Source of the DNA: Bacillota bacterium
GTDB taxonomy: Bacteria > Bacillota > Sulfobacillia > Sulfobacillales > JAIMBI01
Assembly (NCBI GenBank): GCA_021818685.1
Contig: JAKATP010000011.1
Location: 1 to 39,401 of the forward strand
Direction: 5' to 3'
DNA length: 39,401 nt
Every line of letters starts with the position of its first letter. Within the stretch, counting starts at the first letter, position 1. Below the pieces are notes generated by a model. It was not told the DNA's origin. It was given only the letters and a program-made list of their open reading frames with translations, and did not search any database. This document shows positions 1 through 8,713 of the stretch, piece after piece. Made by a program: the position numbers and the translations under genes.

Positions 1-78
1 GCCGGTCTACCGCTCGTACTCGTCGCTGCGCCGCTGGTAGCGGGCGTCCCCAAAGGCCTTGCGCGCGGTAAACCGGGC

Positions 79-399
79 CTACCGGCGGAGGTCGGAAGCG
101 GTGCGGGCGCCCTTCCGGCCAACTTCGCCGATAGCCGTGCGGGCCCGGATGATCTCGGCAGCGACGGCTGGCTCCGAGAGCCCCATGCGGTCGCGGGCAT
201 AGACAGCAAAGCTCATGTCGGCGTCGGAGTGATTCAGCTTTTCGGCGTAGAACGACTCGGGCGTGCGGGGTGGGTAGGTGCGTCCGCTGGGCGCAGGCCG
301 TACGGCGGCCGCCGCCTTGCGTTGCCACTCGATCCGTTCCGCGATCGCCTGGTCTCGGGCCTTTGCGTAGATGCCGTTCAGTACCTCGTAGTCGGCCAC
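79..399 (-). CDS. hypothetical protein; the motif SDADMSFAVYARDRMGLSEPAVAAEIIRAR loosely resembles the C-terminal part of RepB-like primases
   Basis: Open frame of 106 aa in ORF track; family resemblance is weak and from memory. Confidence 0.35.
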   Translation of the reverse strand: MADYEVLNGIYAKARDQAIAERIEWQRKAAAAVRPAPSGRTYPPRTPESFYAEKLNHSDADMSFAVYARDRMGLSEPAVAAEIIRARTAIGEVGRKGARTASDLRR

Positions 400-634
400 C
401 GCCCCCGAGGGAGACTGGCTCAGCGCTATCGGCGCGGCATTTCTCCAATATCACCGGGACCGATTCAAGCGATCTCGTCAGGCAACGCTGACGGCGCTGC
501 AAGAGTTCGGAGTCCATGTCTCCGTTAGCGAGTGGAGTCGCGTCGAAGAGCGCGGTGTAGTACCTGGCCGCGTAGTCGGCAACTCCGCGAGAACCGAAGT
601 TCCTCTGTCGGAGTTAGCCGGGGCTTGCCTATGG

Positions 635-1096
635 TTGCTCTGTAAAGCTGTGGCGGCGCCCGTAGACCAGCTCTTGTTTCTCATGGGCCGCCTTACAGAG
701 GAGCTCGCGACAGATTTGGGCATCTCGTGGTACGCGTTCGAGCAAGCATGGTTGTACGCGCGAGGCGCCAATTCTCCTTACATAAACATTCCCGTGTTCG
801 CACGCCTCAGTGAACAATTCACCAAGGACCCTGACTTTGACTCCTTTGCAGTTAGCACGCTTGAGTACGATGGGCGCGAAGGATACTCGCTAAGCGAGCG
901 ACCAGGCGGGGGCTACGAGATCCAGATCCCGGCTTGGACGGGGGTTCCTTGGCTTACGATGTTCGATCTGTATGTCCGTTTCACGGCAGAGATTGAGGCG
1001 GAAAGACGTGAGGGCGAGAAGCCACAGAAGTGGCAGCAGTCGCCTTGGCCCCCTCGCCACGGGTACCGCTTGGCCTACCACCATGGCCCCAAATGA
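635..1096 (+). CDS. hypothetical protein, possibly the 3' part of a longer start-less frame open from about 395
   Basis: ORF track (TTG start); the same frame stays open upstream to a TAG near 393 with protein-like composition but no ATG/GTG/TTG. Confidence 0.35.
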   Translation: MLCKAVAAPVDQLLFLMGRLTEELATDLGISWYAFEQAWLYARGANSPYINIPVFARLSEQFTKDPDFDSFAVSTLEYDGREGYSLSERPGGGYEIQIPAWTGVPWLTMFDLYVRFTAEIEAERREGEKPQKWQQSPWPPRHGYRLAYHHGPK

Positions 1097-1101
1097 GCGA
1101 A

Positions 1102-1130
1102 ATCGCCCCGGCATACACGCTCGGGGCGAT
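1102..1130 (-). terminator. hairpin downstream of tRNA-Arg, candidate terminator
   Basis: ATCGCCCCG-11 nt-CGGGGCGAT perfect 9-bp arms; only a short T run on the minus strand. Confidence 0.4.
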
Positions 1131-1162
1131 CCCGGAAACCAAGTCCCTGTCTCAAAAATTGA

Positions 1163-1238
1163 TGGTGCGCCCGGTAGGATTTGAACCTACGGCCTTCTGA
1201 TTCGTAGTCAGACGCTCTATCCCCTGAGCTACGGGCGC
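1163..1238 (-). tRNA. tRNA-Arg(ACG), CCA encoded
   Basis: Minus strand GCGCCCGTAGCTCAGGGGATAGAGCGTCTGACTACGAATCAGAAG...GGTTCAAATCCTACCGGGCGCACCA; 7-bp acceptor stem, anticodon loop CTACGAA. Confidence 0.95.
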
Positions 1239-1253
1239 ACGTCACGCGATGAA

Positions 1254-1343
1254 TGGCGGAGGGGGTGGGATTCGAACCCACGCCAGGCTTTCGCCCTCTA
1301 ACGGTTTAGCAAACCGCCCTCTTAACCTCTTGAGTACCCCTCC
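1254..1343 (-). tRNA. tRNA-Ser(GCT), CCA encoded, discriminator G
   Basis: Minus strand GGAGGGGTACTCAAGAGGTTAAGAGGGCGGTTTGCTAAACCGTTAG...(long variable arm)...GGTTCGAATCCCACCCCCTCCGCCA. Confidence 0.93.
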
Positions 1344-1421
1344 ATCAACAGCGTCGGTCATTGTAGCACGCTAGGTGGCCGTCTCTCAAGGCGGATGTCG
1401 CCGCAACCTTACCGCAAACTT

Positions 1422-1507
1422 TGGCGGAGGGGACAGGACTCGAACCTGCATGCCCTCACGGGCGGTGGTTTTCAAGACCACTGCGTTACCAGTTACGCTA
1501 CCCCTCC
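1422..1507 (-). tRNA. tRNA-Ser(TGA), CCA encoded, discriminator G
   Basis: Minus strand GGAGGGGTAGCGTAACTGGTAACGCAGTGGTCTTGAAAACCACCGCCCGTGAGGGCATGCAGGTTCGAGTCCTGTCCCCTCCGCCA; anticodon loop CTTGAAA. Confidence 0.93.
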
Positions 1508-1594
1508 GCGAAACTGTGCAGTCCAGTTTACCAGCCGTGTCCGAGGGCGTAAAGTGAGCTCCCTATGCTAATGTGCGGTGGAGGAGGCGTTGTC

Positions 1595-2821
1595 ATGCGG
1601 CTCATTCCACGCATCAATACGCCCTGGTCAACCGGCGTGTGGGCGCTGTTGATCGACTCTTTTGCCAGTAATTTCGGCTTTTTCCTACTAATGCCCGTGC
1701 TGGCTGTTTATCTGACCCGGGACCTGGGCTGGTCCGCCTGGGCAGCTGGGCTACTCCTCGCCGTCCGCCAATTCGCGCAGCAGGGCTTGGCACCGTGGGG
1801 TGGTGCATGGGGCGACCGTCTCGGGTATCGGGCCGCTGTCGTACTGGGCATGGAAGTGCGTGCCGCCGGTTTTATTTTGTTTGGATTCGCTCATTCCGGC
1901 ATCTTGATTATCGTCGCTGCCCTGCTGTCGGGTCTGGGCGGTGCGCTGTTCGGACCCGCCGACGCCGCGGCGCTGGCAGTCGCGGTGCCTAAGGAGGACA
2001 GGGCCCGGATCTTCAGTCAGCGGGTTATGTTTGGCAACGGCGGAATGATTCTCGGCCCGGTCGCCGGCGCATACCTCCTGGCGGTAGGATTTGGCGTCGT
2101 GTCCGTGGCCGCAGGGCTCATGTTCTTCCTGGCCGGCATCTTCACCGCCATCTACTACCCCACAGAGGCCGTGGCGCCCCGCAAGAGCAGTGCCGAGCCG
2201 GGCAAGTTCCGCCGCGTGCTGGAGAATCGGCCGTTTGTATCACTGGTAGCCACGCTGTCCGGGTACTACCTCCTCAGCAGTCAACTGAATATCGTAATGC
2301 CACTCGTGGTGGTGGCCGCTCATGCCTCCACGTCCATGATTGGGTGGTTGTTCGCCCTCTACTCCGGGGTGGCCATTCTCCTGCAGACGACGGTCACGCG
2401 GTGGGTACGCCACGTCTCGTTTCAGACCCAGATGGTGTGGGGATTCGCGGCGGCCAGCCTCGGCATGGTGGCTAACGCCTTTTCGTCCTGGAATGTCCTG
2501 GCGCTGTTTCCCGGTGTCCTCTTTTTGGCCGCGGGCTCGATGCTCATCACCCCTGCCACCTTTGCGGCCACGTCAGAGCTTGCGGATCCCAACGAGTTTG
2601 GGCTCTACTACGGGTTTCGGAATGTGTCGATGGGCATCGGAGGCTCGCTCGGGAATGCGGTTGGCGGATTTCTCTTTTCCGTGGGAAGCGCCGTCGGGTT
2701 CCCGGCCCTTTCGTGGCTCATCCTGGCCGTAGTCGGTGGAACCTCCACGGGTATTATGCGCTCCCTCCACCTCCCGCTTCGCAGTGGGTCGTCGCTACAT
2801 GAGCGCCAGAGGATGGCCTGA
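1595..2821 (+). CDS. major facilitator superfamily (MFS) transporter, 12-TM DHA1-like
   Basis: Hydrophobic multi-TM protein with MFS motif A-like GGAWGDRLGYR; ATG at 1595 preceded by a GGAGGAGG-type RBS. Confidence 0.85.
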   Translation: MRLIPRINTPWSTGVWALLIDSFASNFGFFLLMPVLAVYLTRDLGWSAWAAGLLLAVRQFAQQGLAPWGGAWGDRLGYRAAVVLGMEVRAAGFILFGFAHSGILIIVAALLSGLGGALFGPADAAALAVAVPKEDRARIFSQRVMFGNGGMILGPVAGAYLLAVGFGVVSVAAGLMFFLAGIFTAIYYPTEAVAPRKSSAEPGKFRRVLENRPFVSLVATLSGYYLLSSQLNIVMPLVVVAAHASTSMIGWLFALYSGVAILLQTTVTRWVRHVSFQTQMVWGFAAASLGMVANAFSSWNVLALFPGVLFLAAGSMLITPATFAATSELADPNEFGLYYGFRNVSMGIGGSLGNAVGGFLFSVGSAVGFPALSWLILAVVGGTSTGIMRSLHLPLRSGSSLHERQRMA

Positions 2822-2857
2822 GCCGATGCGCCACGATTCAAAGGCGGGAGGGCGCCT

Positions 2858-3376
2858 ATGACCGCTAACATGCGCCTCGGGATCCGGCTCGGACTATATC
2901 TGGCTCCCCTCGGAATCCTGTTGGCGCTTCCGACGTTTATCGTCACGGTGCGGATTCACAGCGTAGCGGATGGACCGAGCTACTGGCTTTACTGGGTCCA
3001 GAACCTGCTGCCCCTGGTCTTTCTGGCGCTGATAGGCGGTCTTGCGCGGCGACGCGGCTATGGGTCGGCCAGCACCGGTCTGTGGGCCGGTATCGCATAT
3101 GGCCTGGCCGCAGGCGCCTCGCTTTACGCCGTGGCTGCCCTGTCTCCCGCCAAAGTCCGTCTCGCCACCGGCGTTTGGAAGGCCCTCCTGGGCCGCGGGT
3201 ATCTTGCCACACCGGCCCGCCACCGCGCCGTGGTCGGCTCCATCGTCCATCCGAGTGCGCTTGCGTACATTGCCAACACGGCCCTTGAGTTTGCCATCGT
3301 CGGCCTGCTGGCGGCCCTGGTCGGCGGCCTCTTCTTGCGCCGCCCGAAGAATCAGCCCGAGGCCGCCGAGCACTGA
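2858..3376 (+). CDS. hypothetical membrane protein
   Basis: 172-aa ORF with several hydrophobic segments; GGAGGG RBS-like upstream. Confidence 0.6.
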   Translation: MTANMRLGIRLGLYLAPLGILLALPTFIVTVRIHSVADGPSYWLYWVQNLLPLVFLALIGGLARRRGYGSASTGLWAGIAYGLAAGASLYAVAALSPAKVRLATGVWKALLGRGYLATPARHRAVVGSIVHPSALAYIANTALEFAIVGLLAALVGGLFLRRPKNQPEAAEH

Positions 3377-3475
3377 ACCGTCACGCCCGAACCTCTCGGC
3401 CCATACCTTTGGGCCCACTCGGCATCCCGCGCCGCGATCCCTGGCTCTTGCACTCGAGCCTTTAGGGCGCTGGCT

Positions 3476-4753
3476 TTAATCTTGTTTCGGGAACTCTCCT
3501 GCACTCCCAACGTAAGCTCGGAGCGCCTCGGGAATCCGGAAGCGATGCGGGGTGAGCTGGTGATTCTCCCACAGAGCCGCCAGCGTCCTTCCAACCGCCA
3601 GTGCGCTTCCATTTAATGTGTGGACATGTTCGGTCGCGCCGCGCGGCTCGCGGCGAAAGCGAATACCGGCCCGACGAGCCTGAAAGTCTCCAAACCAACT
3701 CACCGAGCTTATCTCCACATAGCGTCCGTAGCTCGGCATCCACACCTCGAGGTCGTAGCCCTTGCGATGCGAGAATCCGAGGTCTCCCGCGCAATGCTCC
3801 ATGATCCGGTACGGCAGCTCTAACAGATTGAGAATGTGAGCCGCTCTCTCCGTCATCCGCTGAAGCTCCGCCCGTGCGTCCTCCGGCCGTGTGAGGGACA
3901 CCAGTTCGACCTTGTCGAACTGGTGCTGGCGGATAAGGCCGCGGGTGTCACGACCCGCGGCCCCTGCTTCGGATCGAAAGCAAGCCGTGTAGGCGCAGTA
4001 GTGGAGCGGAAGCTCGGCGGCGTCTAAGATCTCCCCCGCACGAAAGTTGGTGAGCGGCACCTCTGCCGTGGGGATGAGATACAGGGGGCCCGGCTCCACG
4101 CGGAACACGTCTTCCACGAACTTCGGAAACTGGCCCGTTCCCACCATCGCTTCGGTGCGCACCAAATAGGGCGGCGCCATCTCCTGGTAGCCTGCCTTGC
4201 CGGCTTCGTGCAGCATCAGATTGATGAGACCGCGCGAGAGGGTTGCGCCAAAGCCTGTCAGCATGGAAAAGCGGGTACCCGAAAGCTTATGCGCCCGCTC
4301 AAAATCCACGAGTCCGAGCGACGGACCAAACTCCCAGTGTGGAACGACCTGGGCGGAATCTCCCCGTGGCTCGCCCACTTCCGCCATGAGCAGGTTGTCG
4401 GCCTCCTCATCCCCTTCGGGAACATCCTCGGCCGGCACGTTCGGTATCTCCAGCAGGAGCGACGATAGGTCTTGCTCCACCGCCGCGAGGGCACGCTCCC
4501 GGTCGGCGAGACGCCGGCCCGCGGCCGCTGTCGACGCAATGACGGCCGACGCATCCTTCCCCTGCTTTTTGAGCCGTGCGACTTCCTCGGAGGCCCGATT
4601 CCGCTCCGCTCGGAGAGCCTCCACCTCCTGCAGGAGGCGCCGCCGCTCCACGTCCTGCGCCAGCACCTCATCGAGGGGCGGGTTGACGTGTTTTTGCCGA
4701 AAACCCTCCCGCGCTTCGTCCGCGTGCTCCCGGAGCCACCGTATATCCAACAT
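3476..4753 (-). CDS. serS: seryl-tRNA synthetase
   Basis: MLDIRWLREHADEAREGFRQKH... coiled-coil arm and class II motifs (TACFRSEAGAAGRDTRGLIRQHQFDKVEL; SSVSWFGDFQARRAGIRFR); start set at the internal Met after the T-box terminator. Confidence 0.96.
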   Translation of the reverse strand: MLDIRWLREHADEAREGFRQKHVNPPLDEVLAQDVERRRLLQEVEALRAERNRASEEVARLKKQGKDASAVIASTAAAGRRLADRERALAAVEQDLSSLLLEIPNVPAEDVPEGDEEADNLLMAEVGEPRGDSAQVVPHWEFGPSLGLVDFERAHKLSGTRFSMLTGFGATLSRGLINLMLHEAGKAGYQEMAPPYLVRTEAMVGTGQFPKFVEDVFRVEPGPLYLIPTAEVPLTNFRAGEILDAAELPLHYCAYTACFRSEAGAAGRDTRGLIRQHQFDKVELVSLTRPEDARAELQRMTERAAHILNLLELPYRIMEHCAGDLGFSHRKGYDLEVWMPSYGRYVEISSVSWFGDFQARRAGIRFRREPRGATEHVHTLNGSALAVGRTLAALWENHQLTPHRFRIPEALRAYVGSAGEFPKQD

Positions 4754-4771
4754 CGCGCACATCTCCCGCAC

Positions 4772-4965
4772 AAAAAAATCCGCCCCCGAAGGGACGGGCA
4801 TATTACCCGTGGTGCCACCCTGTCGCACACTCACATCCGCTATATCGGGCGGGCCCGTCAGACTCCTCGCCTGGACGCTCCGGGGTGGACAGGTATCCGA
4901 CCCGCTCCGGCTTGCACCGACCGCCGGCTCTCTTGACGCGGGTGTCGGAACTGGCCCCTTCTTCG
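4772..4965 (-). promoter_or_regulatory. T-box leader (serine type) of serS, with intrinsic terminator at 4772-4799
   Basis: Minus strand has GAGAGCCGGCGGTCGGTGCAAGCCGG (stem I-type) then AGGGTGGCACCACGGGTAATATGCCCGTCCCTTCGGGGGCGGATTTTTTTG: T-box core, terminator stem and U tract. Confidence 0.9.
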
Positions 4966-5057
4966 CGTGATATTAGCGGCAATCCTAGAAAATCGGGCTC
5001 CGAAAGTCAAGGGCTCCATGATGCTACACTGAACGCGCTGGGTGAATCTGGAGGTGC

Positions 5058-5357
5058 ATGATGGTGATCCCCGTGGTCGTCCGTTCCACGTCTCGTCCCG
5101 GACATGACGAGGAGTTAAAAGACATGGTCCGGCGTCACTGGACGACCTTACATCGTGAACATCTGACCACTGACCGTCCGGCGATCGTGCTGCAGGTGGA
5201 TTCGGCACCGGCGGTGTTCCTGGAATTATTCGAATGGAAGTCGGAGGAGGCCGTGCGAACCGCCCACGATCATCCCGCCATCCGCGACCTGTGGGAGGCC
5301 ATGGAGGTCATGGGAACGGTCGAACCGTGGGACGGGACGTACCTGGAACTCACGTGA
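5058..5357 (+). CDS. small protein, possibly dimeric alpha/beta barrel (antibiotic biosynthesis monooxygenase-like)
   Basis: 99-aa ORF; compact composition with ...LELFEWKSEEAVRTAHDHPAIRDLWEAM... Confidence 0.55.
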   Translation: MMVIPVVVRSTSRPGHDEELKDMVRRHWTTLHREHLTTDRPAIVLQVDSAPAVFLELFEWKSEEAVRTAHDHPAIRDLWEAMEVMGTVEPWDGTYLELT

Positions 5358-5594
5358 GGACCTCCTCGTAACACCCGCAGGCTGGACACGGCTCGCCGGG
5401 TGCTCGACGGCCGCGCCGCGGCGTTCACGGCGTCACCGCGGACGAGCTGGCCCGCGAGCCGGCGGTGACCTACGAAAGAACCTAGGTTTGTTTCAGGACC
5501 AGCGGTCTGTCCGGGGGCCCCATCGGTCGACACGGAACTGACGGCCGTGGAGCTCGTCGCGTTCCGCCCCCCTACCGTAATGAACCTGACCGCC

Positions 5595-5623
5595 CCGTGG
5601 GCCTGTACTGTCCAGGCCCACGG
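5595..5623. other. perfect inverted repeat, 10-bp arms and 9-nt loop
   Basis: CCGTGGGCCT-GTACTGTCC-AGGCCCACGG; no T tract on either side. Confidence 0.7.
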
Positions 5624-5759
5624 CCAATAGTGTCCGGTGAACTTACCACGCACGACGGCGGCGCGGGAACGAGCATCGCCGCCTCACGTGAAGAACGCAC
5701 AAGGTCCGAACGCACGCACGGCCTCGTGGGCTGACGCTGCGCTCGCTCCGCGATCCGAG

Positions 5760-6368
5760 TTAATGAGCGTCCACCAGCAACACCCCGACACGGGCCGGCC
5801 CATGTACACCAATGACAGGCTGGCCCTCGATGTCGCCCGTGCTGCTGGGCCCGGTAATAAGTTTCACTTCCGGCGGAAGGCCTCCAGGCTCGAAATGAAG
5901 CCGCCGCAGTCCGTCCCCGAGCGTCGCGTAGATACTGTCCGCGCGGAGGAGGATGAGGTGTGCCGGGGGCAGGAGGCTCGGCCACGTCCCGTGGTCGCGG
6001 TCACCGTAGACGGCCACGCTCCCGGTGTGGGCCACGGCCCAGGCACCCGTCGAAATACCCAGGGCAGCGCGTGCGGCCGCTTCCTTTAAATTCTTACGCT
6101 CCCAAGGGAGGCCGTCGACATCGACAGGGCCCGCCGCGCTTGCGCGCACCACGATTGGCTCGTATCCGAAGCCCATGAGCCACTCGGCCATGTCGGGGAC
6201 GGGAAACCCAGGGTCCTCGAACACGAGCGCAGGACCCGCCTCCGGCACCAGGTCTGTCAACACTTTCCCCAAGGCCGTGCGGGGGTCTTGCCCGCGGGCG
6301 TCGTGAAAGATTCCGGTGAGGCTTCTCCAACGCGCGGTGAACTCCTCGATGGGTCTGCTCTCAACCAT
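5760..6368 (-). CDS. lutC: LutC/YkgG-type LUD-domain protein (lactate utilisation)
   Basis: Last gene of a three-gene set overlapping lutB; C-terminal GPSSTGDIEG...GVHGPARVGVLLVD typical of LutC. Confidence 0.88.
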   Translation of the reverse strand: MVESRPIEEFTARWRSLTGIFHDARGQDPRTALGKVLTDLVPEAGPALVFEDPGFPVPDMAEWLMGFGYEPIVVRASAAGPVDVDGLPWERKNLKEAAARAALGISTGAWAVAHTGSVAVYGDRDHGTWPSLLPPAHLILLRADSIYATLGDGLRRLHFEPGGLPPEVKLITGPSSTGDIEGQPVIGVHGPARVGVLLVDAH

Positions 6369-7809
6369 GTCGCCGCTCCTCTTGGCGTTCCCACCACTCG
6401 CCGAACGTTTCACGAGCTACGGGCGGCATGTCGCGAGTCCTGGTCCAGCCACCCAGAAGTCCCGGGCCTCCCTGCAGGCGGCCCCGTCGTTCATAGAGTC
6501 GCTGAGCGAGACGTGCCAGCCGGATGGACCTCCGGTATCCCCGGGGGCTTTCCCACCAGTGCGACCAGGTCCGATACGTGAGAGAGACGCCTTTCGGTTT
6601 TAACCCTTCGCGCACCGCCTGCTCCCGAAGCGCCACGAAGTGATGGGGCAGGTCGATGTCCATCGGACACGCCTCCACGCACGCGTGGCAGAGCGTGCAA
6701 AGGGATTCCGGAAGATCGTGCGCATACCTGAGAGACGAGAGAAGCGGCGTGAGCGCCGAACCGATCGGTCCTCCATAGACCGACCCGTAGGCATGCCCTC
6801 CCACCTGCCGAAAGACCGGGCACACGTTGTAGCAGGCGCCGCAGCGGACACAGGTCAGCACTTCTTCGAATGGGGTGCCGCGGATCTGGGAACGGCCATT
6901 GTCCACGAACAGCACGTGAAACTCCTCGGGTCCCTCAAGCTGTCCCGGTTGTCGCGGTCCCGAGATCATGGTCGTGTACGACGACAGCCGCCGCCCCACA
7001 CCATTCATGGCCGGAACAGGCAGGAGGTCGGTCAGGTCCTCGAACGACTCGACCACCTTTTCCATGCCGACCAGCGCCACGTGCACCTCCGGCAGCGTCG
7101 TGACCATATCGGCGTTACCCTCATTCGTAATCAGAATAAGGGTGCCGGTCTCGGCCACGAGAAAGTTCCCGCCGGTCACTCCGATGTCGGCCGAGAGAAA
7201 GTCGGCGCGCAGTTGGCGACGGGCAAAGGCCGTCAGCACGTCCAAGTCGTCGCTCGCCGGAGCCTCGACGCCAAATCCGGTAGCGGCGTCTACGAAAACA
7301 TCTTTCACCTGTGAGCGGTTTCGGTGAATGGCGGGCGCCAGAATGTGCGACGGTCGTTCCCCGGCCAGCTGGATGATGTACTCACCCAGATCGGTCTCCC
7401 GCACCTCAATCCCGGCAGCGGCCAGTCGCTGGTTCAGTTCAAGCTCCTCGGTCACCATGGACTTCGATTTGACGACCCGGGTCGCTCCCCGACGGCGGGC
7501 AATCTCGATGAGATAGGCGGCAGCCTCCTCCCCATCGCGCACCTGCGCCGCCCTGCCGCCCCGTGCCTCGATAGCCGCCATGGCGCGCTCCACCAACCCG
7601 GGATTCCGCACGGCTTCGCGCCGGCGGTCCCGCGCGCGCACCCGGCGCACTTCCGCCTCCGGATCGTCCTCGTAGGCCCGCACGCGTCCCTCCGCCATCC
7701 GTGGCAGCACCCGCGCCAGGGTCCGGCGAAGCTCCCCGTCCTGGAGGGCCCGATACCGTCGTATCGGCCACGCTTCGCGCACGCCAGGTCCTCCCGGAAC
7801 CGCGGCCAT
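6361..7809 (-). CDS. lutB: LutB-type iron-sulfur lactate utilisation protein
   Basis: LUD domain followed by two ferredoxin-type clusters CVRCGACYNVCPV and CTLCHACVEACPM. Confidence 0.92.
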   Translation of the reverse strand: MAAVPGGPGVREAWPIRRYRALQDGELRRTLARVLPRMAEGRVRAYEDDPEAEVRRVRARDRRREAVRNPGLVERAMAAIEARGGRAAQVRDGEEAAAYLIEIARRRGATRVVKSKSMVTEELELNQRLAAAGIEVRETDLGEYIIQLAGERPSHILAPAIHRNRSQVKDVFVDAATGFGVEAPASDDLDVLTAFARRQLRADFLSADIGVTGGNFLVAETGTLILITNEGNADMVTTLPEVHVALVGMEKVVESFEDLTDLLPVPAMNGVGRRLSSYTTMISGPRQPGQLEGPEEFHVLFVDNGRSQIRGTPFEEVLTCVRCGACYNVCPVFRQVGGHAYGSVYGGPIGSALTPLLSSLRYAHDLPESLCTLCHACVEACPMDIDLPHHFVALREQAVREGLKPKGVSLTYRTWSHWWESPRGYRRSIRLARLAQRLYERRGRLQGGPGLLGGWTRTRDMPPVARETFGEWWERQEERRHG

Positions 7810-7811
7810 CG

Positions 7812-8606
7812 CTATCTCTCCCCTCGTCGGCCAAACGTGCCTGCCTCTCTTAACCGCCCGGCCGTGAGCGGCCCTGTATCGGCGAGGTCGACGACATCGG
7901 CCAGATGCAGCACGGGCGCGTCCCGCCCGGTGCGTGAAAGCCGTCCGGCCATATGGAGCAGACAACCCCAATCCGAGCCCACCAGTGCGGCCGCGCCCTC
8001 GAGCTGGGCCTCCTGGAATCGCTGGAGCTTAGCCTCGGCCATGGCCGTCGACACCTCCGGCTCGGACATCGAGTAGGTGCCACCGAACCCACAGCACTGA
8101 TCCGCATCGCGCAGCGTGCGGGGCTCCGCTCCGGCCGCTCGCAGGACGTCCTTGGGTTCGTCGCTCAACCCGAGCAGGCGCCGCATGTGGCAGCCGGTGT
8201 GAAACGCGACCGGAATCTGCTCGCCGCCGGCTGCCGCCGGCCCCGGATTCTCCAGGAGCCATTCCGACAGGTCCGACACGGCGTCATGGAGGGCGGGAAA
8301 GCGGGGATCGTCCCCCACCAGCTCGGGGTATATCTCTTTCACCATCGCCGCACAAGAACCCGACAGGGCCACGATAGGCGCGTCGGCTTCGTCCTTGGCG
8401 AAGGCCTCCACAAAGTGGCGCGCAAGGGCCGTGGCCTCGTCGCGATAACCGGCATTGTACGCAAACTGGCCGCAGCATGTCTGCGCTTCAGGCACGCTCA
8501 CTTGCGCCCCGCGACGCTCCAGGATGCGAACGGCGGCTTTCGCCGTCTCGGGCTGGAAAATATCGATGAGGCAGGTGACAAACAGGCGGACGCGCACGGA
8601 TACCAC
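7812..8606 (-). CDS. lutA: LutA-type CCG-domain protein
   Basis: Two CCG-type motifs ([22 protein letters not shown]); adjacent to lutB/lutC. Confidence 0.92.
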   Translation of the reverse strand: MVSVRVRLFVTCLIDIFQPETAKAAVRILERRGAQVSVPEAQTCCGQFAYNAGYRDEATALARHFVEAFAKDEADAPIVALSGSCAAMVKEIYPELVGDDPRFPALHDAVSDLSEWLLENPGPAAAGGEQIPVAFHTGCHMRRLLGLSDEPKDVLRAAGAEPRTLRDADQCCGFGGTYSMSEPEVSTAMAEAKLQRFQEAQLEGAAALVGSDWGCLLHMAGRLSRTGRDAPVLHLADVVDLADTGPLTAGRLREAGTFGRRGER

Positions 8607-8713
8607 CTCGATGGCCCCAGTCTACGGCATCCACGCGGGGCTGTCCGCCCGGCTTTGGGGGCCCTCGCGGTATAATGAGGTGTTCGCACTCTGTTTCTCC
8701 GAGAGGAGCCTCC

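Noticed and set aside
1075-1557. ORFs 1075..1281 (-) and 1375..1557 (+) (GSNPTPSAIHRVTCARSSGDRASDYESEGRRFKSYRAHH; GGGDRTRTCMPSRAVVFKTTALPVTLP)
   Set aside because: These are the well-known artefact peptides from translating tRNA genes; they lie over tRNA-Arg and the tRNA-Ser genes
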